DNA from: Bacteroidales bacterium
GTDB taxonomy: Bacteria > Bacteroidota > Bacteroidia > Bacteroidales > Muribaculaceae
Assembly: GCA_015061005.1 (NCBI GenBank)
Contig: SUXJ01000003.1
Span: 167,129 to 207,849 of the forward strand
DNA length: 40,721 nt
Reading direction: 5' to 3'
Made by a program: the position numbers and the translations under genes. The notes beneath the pieces are model-generated. The model did not search any database and was not told the DNA's origin. It saw only the letters and a program-made list of their open reading frames with translations. Shown here in pieces: positions 32,930 through 40,721 of the stretch (its first letter is position 1; every line of letters starts with the position of its first letter).

Positions 32930-33883
32930 ATGCCAAAGTTTAATAAATTCACATGGCTTGATGTCAAAGATTATATTTTTATAATCATAGGCATATCACT
33001 TTATGCTTTCGGTTTCACGGCATTCATTCTCCCCCACGAGGTCGTAATGGGTGGTATGGCCGGTTTGGGCTCAGTTGTATATTTTGCCACCCAGCGAATG
33101 CATGAGGCCGGATATTTTCCGTTTGCCATTCCTGTTGCGGTGACTATGTATGCGGTTAATTTTTTGCTACTCTGTATAGCATTCCGCATTGTGGACCGCA
33201 CTTTTACCATTCGTACTCTCTTTGGCATGACGGTGTTGTCACTTGTGGTCGGCGTATTGCAGCCTATATGTGCTGAACTGCACATTATGCCCGATGAAAA
33301 GGTGTTAAGCTTGGTTCTCGGTGCTGCAGTTATGGGTGCCGGCATCGGTACGGTGTTCATTCATAACGGGTCTTCGGGTGGCACGGACATTGTGGCGGCA
33401 ATGGTGAGCAAAAAGAGCAACGTGACCATTGGGCGCACCATGATGATATGTGACTTGTTCATCGTTGGCTCAGCATTTGTAGTGCTCAATTATCCCATTT
33501 CGGAGATAGTGCTCGGTCTGCTGGTGACTGTAATGACCGGATATATGTGTGACCTCGTTATTAATTCGAATCGTCAAGCAGTGCAATTCACGATTTTTTC
33601 TAAAAAATGGGAGGAGATAGCCGATGCCATTATTCGCGATGCTAATCGCGGCTGCACTGTGCTCGATGCCGAGGGGTGGTATTCCCACAAACCGGTAAAA
33701 ATGCTTCTGGTGATGTGTAGAAAAATTGAATCGGTAACTATTCATAGAATCATAAAATCCATAGACCCCGATGCTCTTGTAACGCAGTGTAACGTAAACG
33801 GCGTTTATGGTCAGGGATTTGATACTATGAAAGTGAAGATGAAAAAGACTCAGTCAGCAGCAAAGCGAATCAAAGAGTCTTAA
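32930..33883 (+). CDS. YitT-family membrane protein (DUF161 plus DUF2179)
   Basis: A 317-residue inner membrane protein with about five helices (20-225) and a soluble C-terminal domain. Family landmarks are present: GISLYAFGFTAFILPHEVV, MGGMAGLGSVVYF, VFIHNGSSGGTDIVAAMV and the closing DUF2179 block ADAIIRDANRGCTVLDAEGW followed by the VxxxEIxxIxxxIxxxDPxAF-type RKIESVTIHRIIKSIDPDA. The family is widespread; transport is likely but substrates are not established. It has its own promoter and its last 14 bases overlap the end of the helicase gene in tail-to-tail orientation. Confidence 0.88.
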   Translation: MPKFNKFTWLDVKDYIFIIIGISLYAFGFTAFILPHEVVMGGMAGLGSVVYFATQRMHEAGYFPFAIPVAVTMYAVNFLLLCIAFRIVDRTFTIRTLFGMTVLSLVVGVLQPICAELHIMPDEKVLSLVLGAAVMGAGIGTVFIHNGSSGGTDIVAAMVSKKSNVTIGRTMMICDLFIVGSAFVVLNYPISEIVLGLLVTVMTGYMCDLVINSNRQAVQFTIFSKKWEEIADAIIRDANRGCTVLDAEGWYSHKPVKMLLVMCRKIESVTIHRIIKSIDPDALVTQCNVNGVYGQGFDTMKVKMKKTQSAAKRIKES

Positions 33884-35177
33884 GCGTAACTCGTATTTTC
33901 CTGTTCTTTATTCGCGCTGCATTAAGTGCGGCAGCAACAGACTTGGCTTTATCCGTTGATATTGCCGCAACGGCGTAGTGGTCATGAAGAGAAATCAATC
34001 CCACCTCAGTTGCTGACAAGTTGCCCGGTCCGGTTAGCGCACCCAAAATGTCGCTTTTCGATAGTTTTTCGCGTTTTCCGGCATGAAAGTATAGAGAGGT
34101 ATATGGTTTTGCCCATCCCGAAGGTACATTGCCCGTGAATTCGGGAGCAGCGTAGCTCTCATTTGGGGCAAGGATATGGTATGCTTCGCCTTCTGCACCC
34201 ATGCGAGCTGCGCGACCGTTTCTGTGGGTTAGTATTTCATCGGAAGAGGGTGAGTGGTAGTGAATGACTGAGCGTACTTGGGGAATGTCAAGTCCGCGTG
34301 CTGCCAAGTCTGTCGCAATCATAATAGGAGCTGTGCCGTTCGTGAATATATCAACTGCTATTTCCCGATCTTGTTGATCTAATGCACCGTGATACAATAC
34401 TGTGGGGAATCCCGATTTACTAACAAAACTGAATACTCTTTCTGCACTCTCTCTATGGTTCACGAATACGATTGTTCGCTCTTGAGGCAGTCTTAGCAGT
34501 AACGTTTTCAACGCAAGCAGTTTGTCGGCTTCTGTTGATTTGAAGATATACTCCTTGATTTGAGGTTTCTCGGCCTCATTTTCGCTGTAATCAATAACGA
34601 GAGGTTTATTTGCTCCGAGCCATTCCGGAAGGTCATCGTCTTGGCGAGTGGCTGAGGTGAGTATTATTTGTTGCGGACGCCGTATTTTACGTACAATGCG
34701 CCGCATCTCATCTTGGAATCCAAGTTCCAGCGATTTGTCATATTCATCAGTCACGAGGGTCTTGACCCGATACAGGTCTATTCGCCCTCTTGTGATATGG
34801 TCAAGTATGCGTCCCGGAGTGCCAACAAGAATGTCGGGAGTGGCAGCTTCCAGAGAGCGCGATTCATCGATGACCCGATGTCCGCCGTAAACGGCTGTGA
34901 TTCTCAGTTTTGGGGCTAATTGTGAAAGGACTTTTGCAATCTGCAATGTGAGTTCGCGAGTTGGTGCGATTACAAGGCTTTCAATGTGGCCGGTAGCACC
35001 TTTGGTGCGTTTAAGCATTGCAAGGGCAAAACCCAACGTCTTGCCTGAGCCTGTTGGTGCTATGGCTTGGACATGTGCCACGCTTGATGGCAAGTTGGCA
35101 AGTTTGTTTTGTAATGGCGTGAGCGACTCTATGTGGAGTCGCTCACGCGCATTCTTAATTATTTCTTTAATTTCCAT
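33870..35177 (-). CDS. DEAD-box-type RNA helicase with DbpA-like RNA-binding domain
   Basis: A 435-residue cytoplasmic ATP-dependent RNA helicase. Motifs in order: APTGSGKT (Walker A), APTRELTLQ (Ia), VGTPGRILD (Ib), VTDEYD (motif II, DEYD in place of DEAD), LTSATRQ (III), IVFVNHRESAE (IV), IATDLAARGLDIPQV (V) and HRNGRAARMG (VI). The C-terminal ~75 residues (AGKREKLSKSDILGALTG) match the DbpA RNA-binding domain that in E. coli targets 23S rRNA. It is short and lacks a basic tail. Probable role in large-subunit assembly or cold adaptation. The ATG overlaps the purM stop by one base, and the 3' end overlaps the convergent YitT gene. Confidence 0.9.
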   Translation of the reverse strand: MEIKEIIKNARERLHIESLTPLQNKLANLPSSVAHVQAIAPTGSGKTLGFALAMLKRTKGATGHIESLVIAPTRELTLQIAKVLSQLAPKLRITAVYGGHRVIDESRSLEAATPDILVGTPGRILDHITRGRIDLYRVKTLVTDEYDKSLELGFQDEMRRIVRKIRRPQQIILTSATRQDDDLPEWLGANKPLVIDYSENEAEKPQIKEYIFKSTEADKLLALKTLLLRLPQERTIVFVNHRESAERVFSFVSKSGFPTVLYHGALDQQDREIAVDIFTNGTAPIMIATDLAARGLDIPQVRSVIHYHSPSSDEILTHRNGRAARMGAEGEAYHILAPNESYAAPEFTGNVPSGWAKPYTSLYFHAGKREKLSKSDILGALTGPGNLSATEVGLISLHDHYAVAAISTDKAKSVAAALNAARIKNRKIRVTLKTL

Positions 35178-36352
35178 TAGTAGGTGTATACTCCTTCCGG
35201 ACCGGTGATAGTCAATGATGGAGAGTCAGCTTCGGCTTTTTCCACTCTGCCAATAACTTGAGCGGCAATACCGAATTTATTTGCAATGGCAATCACCTCG
35301 TCTGCATCAGTTGGGTCGACATAGACTTCCAATCGTGTGCCCATGTTGAATACTTTAAACATTTCTTGCCAATCCGTGCCGCTTTCTTTTCTGATGAGTT
35401 CAAAGAGCGGAGGTATGGGCAGCAAGTTGTCTTTGATAACGTGCAGTCCGGGAGCAAGGAAATGGAGAATCTTGGTTTGTGCGCCTCCCGAGCAGTGAAT
35501 CATGCCTTTTATGCGCGGACGCATGGCATCAAGCATCGCTTTTACAAATGGAGCATAGGTGCGAGTGGGAGAAAGTACTAGCTTGCCGGCATCTACTCCG
35601 TCAACTTCAGTCTTATCGGTCAGACGAACCGAACCGCTATATACGAGCTCTGCAGGAGTGGCTGCATCGAAGCTTTCGGGATATTTTTCCGCCAGATAGT
35701 TGGCAAAAACATCGTGGCGAGCCGACGTGAGACCATTTGAGCCCATGCCGCCGTTGTAGGCGGATTCATATTCAGCTTGTCCGTAGGATGCAAGACCAAC
35801 GATTACCTGTCCGGCTCCGATGTTGGCATTGTCGATGACGTCAGCGCGTTTCATGCGACAAGTCACCGTAGAGTCCACAATGATGGTGCGTACCAAGTCG
35901 CCAACATCAGCGGTTTCTCCTCCGGTGGAATGAATGTCAATGCCGTGTGAGCGCAATTCCGCCAAGAGTTCTTCCGTGCCATTTATGATTGCGGCAATTA
36001 CTTCGCCGGGAATCAGGTGCTTGTTGCGTCCGATTGTAGAACTCACGAGGATGCCGGAAGTGGCACCAACGCAGAGCAAATCGTCAATGTTCATGACCAA
36101 GGCATCTTGGGCAATGCCTTTCCATACGCTCATATCGCCGGTTTCGCGCCAATAAATGTAGGCTAACGATGATTTTGTTCCGGCTCCGTCAGCGTGCATA
36201 ATATTGCAATAATCAGGATCTCCGCCCAATATGTCGGGGATAATTTTGCAGAACGCTTTCGGAAAAAGTCCTTTGTCGATGTTTTTGATTGCGGAGTGAA
36301 CGTCTTCTTTCGTTGCTGAAACTCCACGAAGGTCATAACGTTGGTTTGACAT
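35177..36352 (-). CDS. purM: Phosphoribosylformylglycinamidine cyclo-ligase (AIR synthase)
   Basis: A 391-residue enzyme that closes the imidazole ring in purine synthesis, using ATP. The PurM fold is clear: YCNIMHADGAGTKSSLAYIYW, QDALVMNIDDLLCVGATSG, GIDIHSTGGETADVGDLVR, IVGLASYGQAEYES with GGMGSNGLTSARHDVF, and HCSGGAQTKILHF near residue 290, with LFELIRKESGTDWQEMFKVFNMGTRLEV. It matches the Bacteroidetes form, longer than E. coli PurM (about 345). Start ATG 36352 is preferred over the upstream Met at 36394, which would overlap yidC by 38 bases; it is 4 bases after the yidC stop. The helicase gene follows with a one-base overlap. Confidence 0.9.
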   Translation of the reverse strand: MSNQRYDLRGVSATKEDVHSAIKNIDKGLFPKAFCKIIPDILGGDPDYCNIMHADGAGTKSSLAYIYWRETGDMSVWKGIAQDALVMNIDDLLCVGATSGILVSSTIGRNKHLIPGEVIAAIINGTEELLAELRSHGIDIHSTGGETADVGDLVRTIIVDSTVTCRMKRADVIDNANIGAGQVIVGLASYGQAEYESAYNGGMGSNGLTSARHDVFANYLAEKYPESFDAATPAELVYSGSVRLTDKTEVDGVDAGKLVLSPTRTYAPFVKAMLDAMRPRIKGMIHCSGGAQTKILHFLAPGLHVIKDNLLPIPPLFELIRKESGTDWQEMFKVFNMGTRLEVYVDPTDADEVIAIANKFGIAAQVIGRVEKAEADSPSLTITGPEGVYTY

Positions 36353-36356
36353 AATT

Positions 36357-38480
36357 TTATCTGCGGCGTTTGTTTTGTTGTTTTGCTTGTTCACGCATCA
36401 GTGCTTGCTGTTTGCGCTGAGCTTCTTCCATACGAGCCAACCAGCCGTTTTTCTTGCGCGGCTTTTTTGCATTTTCTGCCATCTCAGCGCGTACTTTGTT
36501 CTCATCAATTACCCAATGGCGAATCACGTAGGTCTGTATAATTGTGATAAGGAGCGACAGGAAGTAGTAGTAGCTCAAACCGGCAGCATAGTTGTTGAAC
36601 CAGAACAAGAACATGAGAGGCATGCCGTAGGTCATCAGTTTCATGCCCGGCATTGTGGCACCGCCGGGTTGTGATTGCATCATAATCTTTGAATATATGA
36701 TGTTGGTCACTGTCATCAGTAAGCAGAAGATGCTGATGTGATTATCAAAGAGCCATGAAATTACGGGGATATTGGCATCCCAAGAGAGCCATGAAACGGT
36801 GTCGGGGGCTGACAGGTCAGTTGCCCAAAGGAAGGATTGTCCGCGTAACTCTATGCAACTCGGGAAGAAAGAGAACATTGCAACCAAGATAGGCATCTGC
36901 AGCAACATAGGCAGACAGCCACCCATGGGGCTTACTCCGGCCTTGGAGTAGAGTTCCATGGTTTTTTGTTGGCGTATCATTGCGTTATCGTTGCCGGGAT
37001 ACTTGTCGTTGATTTCTTTAATCTCCGGACCGAGAACCTTCATCTTCGCCTGTGAACGATATGTCTTATAAGTGAAGGGGAATAAGACAAGTTTGATTAG
37101 GAGGGTGAGGATTAGGATGATAATACCATAGTTGGCAATGTGTTTACTCAAGAACGTGAACACCGGGATGATGACTCCGGTATTAATCCAACGGAACAAT
37201 GACCAACCCAAAGGAATCACTTCTGTGAGCTTGAGGTCTCCGCCGTCGGGGTTAACATTGTCCATCTTGCTCAATACCGGGTAGAGGTTCGGCCCGAGAT
37301 AAAAAGTGAATGAGGCAACGTCTGATTTGTTTACAGAGTAGTTAACTGAGGCTTCGGCCTTCATGCGTTTGATGAACTCCTTACTGCCCTTAATTTCTGC
37401 AGAATTGAGGTCTGCTTTCGCGTTGAATGAATCGTTCGCAATGAGAATGGAACTGAAAAATTGATTCTTAAAGCCAATCCACTTCAACGGCATATCAACG
37501 ATTTCGCCGTCATTGTCCATTTCCGACAGGTGCTCAACGTCTTCTCCATCTGGCTTATAGTAAAGGGCGGAGTTGCGTTGTTCCATAACTTCGCCAACTT
37601 CGAGTCGAGGCATGTTTTGCCACCAACATAAGTCCATAGCCGATGCGCTTTCGGATATTACGTTTGCAGTAGCAATGTTGTGTTGAACAACGTCCATTTC
37701 AACATAATATCCATTGGGGTCCGGCATTGAGTAACGGATACCGAACCATGAATCCGCACCTAATTCGAGTTTCATCAAAACCGTAGAATCGTTTTCTACT
37801 TCCGGAGTGAAATAGAACGCGTCAGTGCGGAATTTTTGAGAGTCGGAGTAGAGTGTGAAGAAGAACATGTTGTCTTCCTTACCCCAGATTTTCATTTCTG
37901 TAGTGTCACCATTCAGATAGCTCTTGTATTCGCTTAGTACGGCAGATGAAATTTGAGCACCTTTTGTGGAGATGTCAACACTCAAAACGTTATTTTTCAA
38001 CTTGATTACCGTGTCCTCACCTGAACGGAATTGAGTGAGACTGCGATAGTTTGCAAGGTCAGCAATGGCTTTGCCGATAGTGCGTCCGGCAGCCGCTTTA
38101 TTCTCTTGGTTCCAATCTGTCGGATATAGTCCTGCAATGACGTTGTTTACGTCTACCTCTCCTTGTGGAGTCTTGATAACGCCTTCAATCACAGTGTCAT
38201 TGCTAAGACGCAGTGCATAGCTGTCAGTGGTGATTGTGCGAGTGCTGTCGCTGTTCAGTACGCCGAATTGTGCCATTGCACCGCGAAGTGTGTTCACGTC
38301 ATCAGCTGTGATTTCGGGAATGCGCAGTGATTGCTCTCGCTCAAGCACTCTTGCTATGGAGTCTTGGCGTGCAGCTTCTTGTCTTTGTTGAATTTCTTCT
38401 TGGCTTGGGCGATTCAAATACATGAAGCCGAATACTATGGCCGTCATGAGTAGTACGCCGCTCAGAGTGTTCTTATCCAT
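36357..38480 (-). CDS. yidC: Membrane protein insertase YidC
   Basis: A 707-residue inner membrane insertase. The first helix is LSGVLLMTAIVFGFMYLN (residues 5-22), a large periplasmic beta-sandwich domain follows (about 60-420), and the conserved YidC/Oxa1 core (about 440-650) has KLVLFPFTYKTYRSQAKMKVL, KTMELYSKAGVSPMGGCLPMLLQMPI and FWFNNYAAGLSYYYFLS. A basic tail (KKPRKKNGW...KRRR) can bind ribosomes. Start ATG 38480 begins with the classic MDKNTLSGVLL; the upstream codon at 38531 would overlap the preceding gene by 59 bases. The actual overlap is 8 bases. A CTP synthase homologue upstream of yidC is a familiar order in Bacteroidetes. Confidence 0.95.
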   Translation of the reverse strand: MDKNTLSGVLLMTAIVFGFMYLNRPSQEEIQQRQEAARQDSIARVLEREQSLRIPEITADDVNTLRGAMAQFGVLNSDSTRTITTDSYALRLSNDTVIEGVIKTPQGEVDVNNVIAGLYPTDWNQENKAAAGRTIGKAIADLANYRSLTQFRSGEDTVIKLKNNVLSVDISTKGAQISSAVLSEYKSYLNGDTTEMKIWGKEDNMFFFTLYSDSQKFRTDAFYFTPEVENDSTVLMKLELGADSWFGIRYSMPDPNGYYVEMDVVQHNIATANVISESASAMDLCWWQNMPRLEVGEVMEQRNSALYYKPDGEDVEHLSEMDNDGEIVDMPLKWIGFKNQFFSSILIANDSFNAKADLNSAEIKGSKEFIKRMKAEASVNYSVNKSDVASFTFYLGPNLYPVLSKMDNVNPDGGDLKLTEVIPLGWSLFRWINTGVIIPVFTFLSKHIANYGIIILILTLLIKLVLFPFTYKTYRSQAKMKVLGPEIKEINDKYPGNDNAMIRQQKTMELYSKAGVSPMGGCLPMLLQMPILVAMFSFFPSCIELRGQSFLWATDLSAPDTVSWLSWDANIPVISWLFDNHISIFCLLMTVTNIIYSKIMMQSQPGGATMPGMKLMTYGMPLMFLFWFNNYAAGLSYYYFLSLLITIIQTYVIRHWVIDENKVRAEMAENAKKPRKKNGWLARMEEAQRKQQALMREQAKQQNKRRR

Positions 38481-40008
38481 TCTGATTCTTTTGATTGTGA
38501 TAATTAATTGTGTGGCACACAAAGTCCGCAATAAGCGGATTTGGAGCCTGAATTGTTGATGTATATTCAGGATTAAAAATTGTTCCGATAAACCAGCGTT
38601 GGCCGGGCACTTCGACTACGTCAACGTGTCCGGTTCGGAGTGTTGTCCCCGAACAGCACATTCCGGCTTGTTCAAGGCGTTGTGTGTAATTTTTGTTTAT
38701 TTCAAAACTATGGTGGTGTCGTTCTATGACAGTTTCTGCTTTGTTGTAGGCACTGGCGGCGAGTGAGCTTTGCTGCAAAGAGCATGGTTCTGCTCCGATG
38801 CGGGTCGGTGAGAGCTCAATGAGGTCTTTATCGTTTTGCTTCATTACATTGCGTGCATATTCTTTGACCATACATGCCATGCCGAATCCGATTGCGAGTG
38901 TGGGTACGTCGTTTTCGCGACTCCATTTCAGAGCCTCAATGCAAGATTCCTCGCCAATTTCGTTTATCTGCCCCGGGATAACAATGCCGTTAATGCCGTC
39001 AAGGAGACTACCGGCAGAATTGCTGTTGATTTTTCCGATCTCGATAGCGTACACGTTAACCGTTCGCTCTTTTCGGAGCGCGGCATATTTCAGGGATTCA
39101 ACAAGTGAGAATATATTTTTCAAACTGCTGTCGCACCCAATAACTGCTATGTTTATGGGAACATTTTCATCCGCCTCAATTTTTTTGTCCATTAGTTGAA
39201 ACCAAGGACTTAGGTCCGGCTCTGAAGCGTTAAGACCGAGAGTGCGGAGCACGGTGAGGTCTACGGCATTATTGTGCAAAACAAAAGGTGCTTTGATGCT
39301 TGATGTTTCAGTGGGTAATATTGATACTGAATATTCAGGAATATTGCCGGCACGAGCAATTTTGGGCACAGAGTTCATCGCATCTTTTGAGTCCGTTAGC
39401 AAAATAACCGCATCGGGATACAATCCATGCATTGTTAACTTTCGGATGGGCTCTATTGCTGTGAAATCATTTTCGAGTGTGGACATGTGGATGCTGCACG
39501 TTGCATTCGCAGCCTCATAACGGAGTTGACCGATTGCCTCAATAAAGGGTAGGGAGTCCGTTTCGGTAATGCAGTCGCTGAGTTGAACCACCACCAAGTC
39601 ATACTTGCCCGAGTCGGCAAAATGAGTGATGCGGTGCTTGATTTCATTGATTACGTGAACCGAGAAGCGAACTTTTTCGCCATTGAAGTCACCGCGACGT
39701 TCTTTGTTGCAGACGGTTTGGAAGACATTGCCGAGAGTCACGCAGTTGTTTTGACTCGTTTCTTGTTCGAGAAAACGCTCATAAATTCCGAGTTCCGGCG
39801 GCGTTTCACAACCATCGGCAGTAATATAGCATTCACCGTAAAGGTTGGGATTTAGTGTGCTTGAGTCGTGATTCAGGTAGGGTGCAAGATTCAGAATAGC
39901 AACACGAAAGCCGCGTGCCTTAAGCAGGCATGCGAGCGATGACGAAAAATTTGACATATCGCCGGGTGAAACAATCCCTCCGGTGATGAAAATATATTTG
40001 CTATTCAC
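38473..40008 (-). CDS. CTP synthase homologue lacking catalytic residues (probable pseudoenzyme)
   Basis: A 511-residue full-length relative of PyrG, GTG start at 40008. Conserved PyrG landmarks survive (KYIFITGG, SLACLLKARG, ERFLEQ, KERRGDF, HVINEIKHRI, IERHHHSFEIN), but the active sites do not. By direct alignment with E. coli PyrG, the P-loop Lys18 is Met (SPGDMS), Mg ligands Asp72 and Glu140 are Glu and Gln, the oxyanion loop PGGFG is PGQIN, and nucleophile Cys379 is Phe (GFGMA), His515 is Asn (FNPEYTS). Both the ATP-dependent ligation and glutaminase sites are therefore probably dead. It is an intact open frame with its own promoter (40028-40035), overlapping yidC by 8 bases, so it is not a plain pseudogene. 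The normal enzyme would lie elsewhere. Confidence 0.85.
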   Translation of the reverse strand: MNSKYIFITGGIVSPGDMSNFSSSLACLLKARGFRVAILNLAPYLNHDSSTLNPNLYGECYITADGCETPPELGIYERFLEQETSQNNCVTLGNVFQTVCNKERRGDFNGEKVRFSVHVINEIKHRITHFADSGKYDLVVVQLSDCITETDSLPFIEAIGQLRYEAANATCSIHMSTLENDFTAIEPIRKLTMHGLYPDAVILLTDSKDAMNSVPKIARAGNIPEYSVSILPTETSSIKAPFVLHNNAVDLTVLRTLGLNASEPDLSPWFQLMDKKIEADENVPINIAVIGCDSSLKNIFSLVESLKYAALRKERTVNVYAIEIGKINSNSAGSLLDGINGIVIPGQINEIGEESCIEALKWSRENDVPTLAIGFGMACMVKEYARNVMKQNDKDLIELSPTRIGAEPCSLQQSSLAASAYNKAETVIERHHHSFEINKNYTQRLEQAGMCCSGTTLRTGHVDVVEVPGQRWFIGTIFNPEYTSTIQAPNPLIADFVCHTINYHNQKNQNG

Positions 40009-40027
40009 GACTTCGTAATTACAAGTG

Positions 40028-40035
40028 CAAAGTTA
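40028..40035 (-). promoter_or_regulatory. -7 box (TAACTTTG) for the pyrG-like/yidC/purM/helicase operon
   Basis: TAACTTTG on the minus strand, 19 bases before the GTG start at 40008. The only candidate start between this box and the frame is that GTG; the nearby TTG is followed directly by a stop codon. Confidence 0.55.
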
Positions 40036-40721
40036 CGAAAAAATCGTGAAATTATGCCCGATTTATCACGCGTTTAATTACTTTATCCCGATTAGTAATA
40101 AAACGGCATTAATAGCATGTCAGGATATAGTCCTCACAAGGGGAAGAAAATGAAAATAGCTACCTGATTAGGTGGCTACGTTCTGATTTTTTCTGTGATC
40201 CGCCTGGAGTAACTTCAATTTGATGACCAAGTCAACGAGAGGAACTCACTTATATCTTTAGCTACTAAGAAGTAGTCAATTCATTTTAATGTTCTCGTTT
40301 TTGCTTCCATTTTTGTGGTAGGTAATGGAAAAATCCTTAGGTGATAGGTAAGCAATTTCTTGCTTTTAGGCTCATTTCAGTTGTTCAGTTGATTGTTAAG
40401 GGGTGTTAATATATTGATGCGTATTTCCCACTTACCAACTAACAAAGTTAATACAAAAAAATTATATCATCGGTATTCTGCCGTGAAATATTACATGGTA
40501 TATACTTATCACATTCTCTTTTCTTATCTTGAACGGTTCGTAATCTGCATTGTCTGATGTCAATGTGATGTACGGACTATTTACTTTGCCAAGTGCGTAA
40601 CCATTCGTCCCACGCTTTGAGTTTGCTTTTTGATTATAGTTGTGTGGCGAAATTCCCTTTATCAGTACTTGCTTATGTGACGCAGTTATTGTTCGTTGAG
40701 TATTTTATTATTCTACTGTCA
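40036..40721. other. AT-rich right-hand region without a recognised gene
   Basis: About 690 bases with no convincing gene. A small hairpin, TAGCTACC (40157-40164) with GGTGGCTA (40171-40178), is followed by CGTTCTGATTTTTTCT and could be a terminator or leader element. The remaining AT-rich sequence has frequent stops in all frames apart from the short leftward frame at 40462-40704, listed separately. The base composition differs from the operons to its left. Confidence 0.4.
40462..40704 (-). pseudogene. Possible remnant of a gene, C-terminal fragment
   Basis: A leftward frame of 80 codons between an in-frame double stop (40710-40705) and a stop at 40462, without ATG, GTG or TTG early in it. 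It reads like protein rather than noise: NSKRGTNGYALGKVNSPYIT, then DNADYEPFKIRKENVISIYH. The DNxxYEPF and following IxxIYxV phrase resembles the end of S24/LexA-type regulator domains, but this is too weak to name. Either the front of the gene is broken by a frameshift near 40672 (another frame is open there to the window edge) or it is chance. Confidence 0.3.

Noticed and set aside
38473-40008. Annotating this gene as an active CTP synthase
   Set aside because: All examined catalytic positions are substituted, so naming it pyrG would imply activity the sequence does not support.
40157-40178. Hairpin as a firm terminator
   Set aside because: The stem is 8 bp with a wobble pair and the T-run starts several bases later; no gene ends next to it.

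Overview
The window looks like chromosome of a gut-type Bacteroidales, most likely close to Muribaculaceae or Bacteroidaceae. Promoters repeatedly match the Bacteroidetes form (TTTG, about 20 bp, TAnnTTTG), clear Shine-Dalgarno sites are lacking, and many genes have very short leaders. There is a PorE-like type IX secretion component, cargo with C-terminal sorting signals, and families common in this order (DUF4878, DUF4923, GSCFA). I see no transposase, phage module or CRISPR array. The family placement is an inference.

Layout. 1-2.8 kb: the N-terminal part of a secreted protein (runs off the left edge), a YiiX-type lipoprotein and a DUF4878 lipoprotein. 2.9 kb: tRNA-Pro(CGG). 3.0-5.5 kb: two half-size chromate-transporter proteins and folC in one leftward operon. 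5.5-8.0 kb: an unrecognised exported protein, a polyprenyl synthetase and a glycine-zipper/OmpA lipoprotein. 8.1-8.4 kb: a GC-rich intergenic repeat cluster. 8.5-11 kb: a large secreted protein. 11.5-15.1 kb: EamA transporter, dgt with a TTG start, and a TPM-domain zinc-ribbon protein, all rightward.

15.1-24.9 kb is the most striking part. It is a single leftward operon: FHA protein, a 27-residue membrane microprotein, PP2C phosphatase with one membrane helix, a 1375-residue protein fusing a SEDS glycosyltransferase (RodA/FtsW) to a class B penicillin-binding protein, a second FHA protein, a Ser/Thr kinase, lrgA and lrgB. The order matches the actinobacterial fhaA-fhaB-pstP-rodA-pbpA-pknA-pknB cluster that controls septal and polar wall synthesis, but here it is in a Gram-negative, with rodA and pbpA fused, no PASTA domains, partly degenerate FHA motifs and a kinase with an unusual catalytic loop. 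I read it as a phosphorylation-controlled peptidoglycan synthesis system.

25-27 kb: two small secreted proteins in one transcription unit (the first with a type IX sorting domain), then tRNA-Pro(GGG) on the other strand. 27.2-29.9 kb: PorE-like lipoprotein and GSCFA protein. 30-32.8 kb: leftward operon of a 151-residue protein, rsmI, a coiled-coil lipoprotein and a DUF4923 protein. 32.9-33.9 kb: a YitT-family membrane protein, rightward. 33.9-40.0 kb: leftward operon of a CTP synthase homologue that has lost essentially all catalytic residues, yidC, purM and a DbpA-like helicase with DEYD in place of DEAD. The last 0.7 kb is AT-rich and holds only a possible decayed gene fragment.
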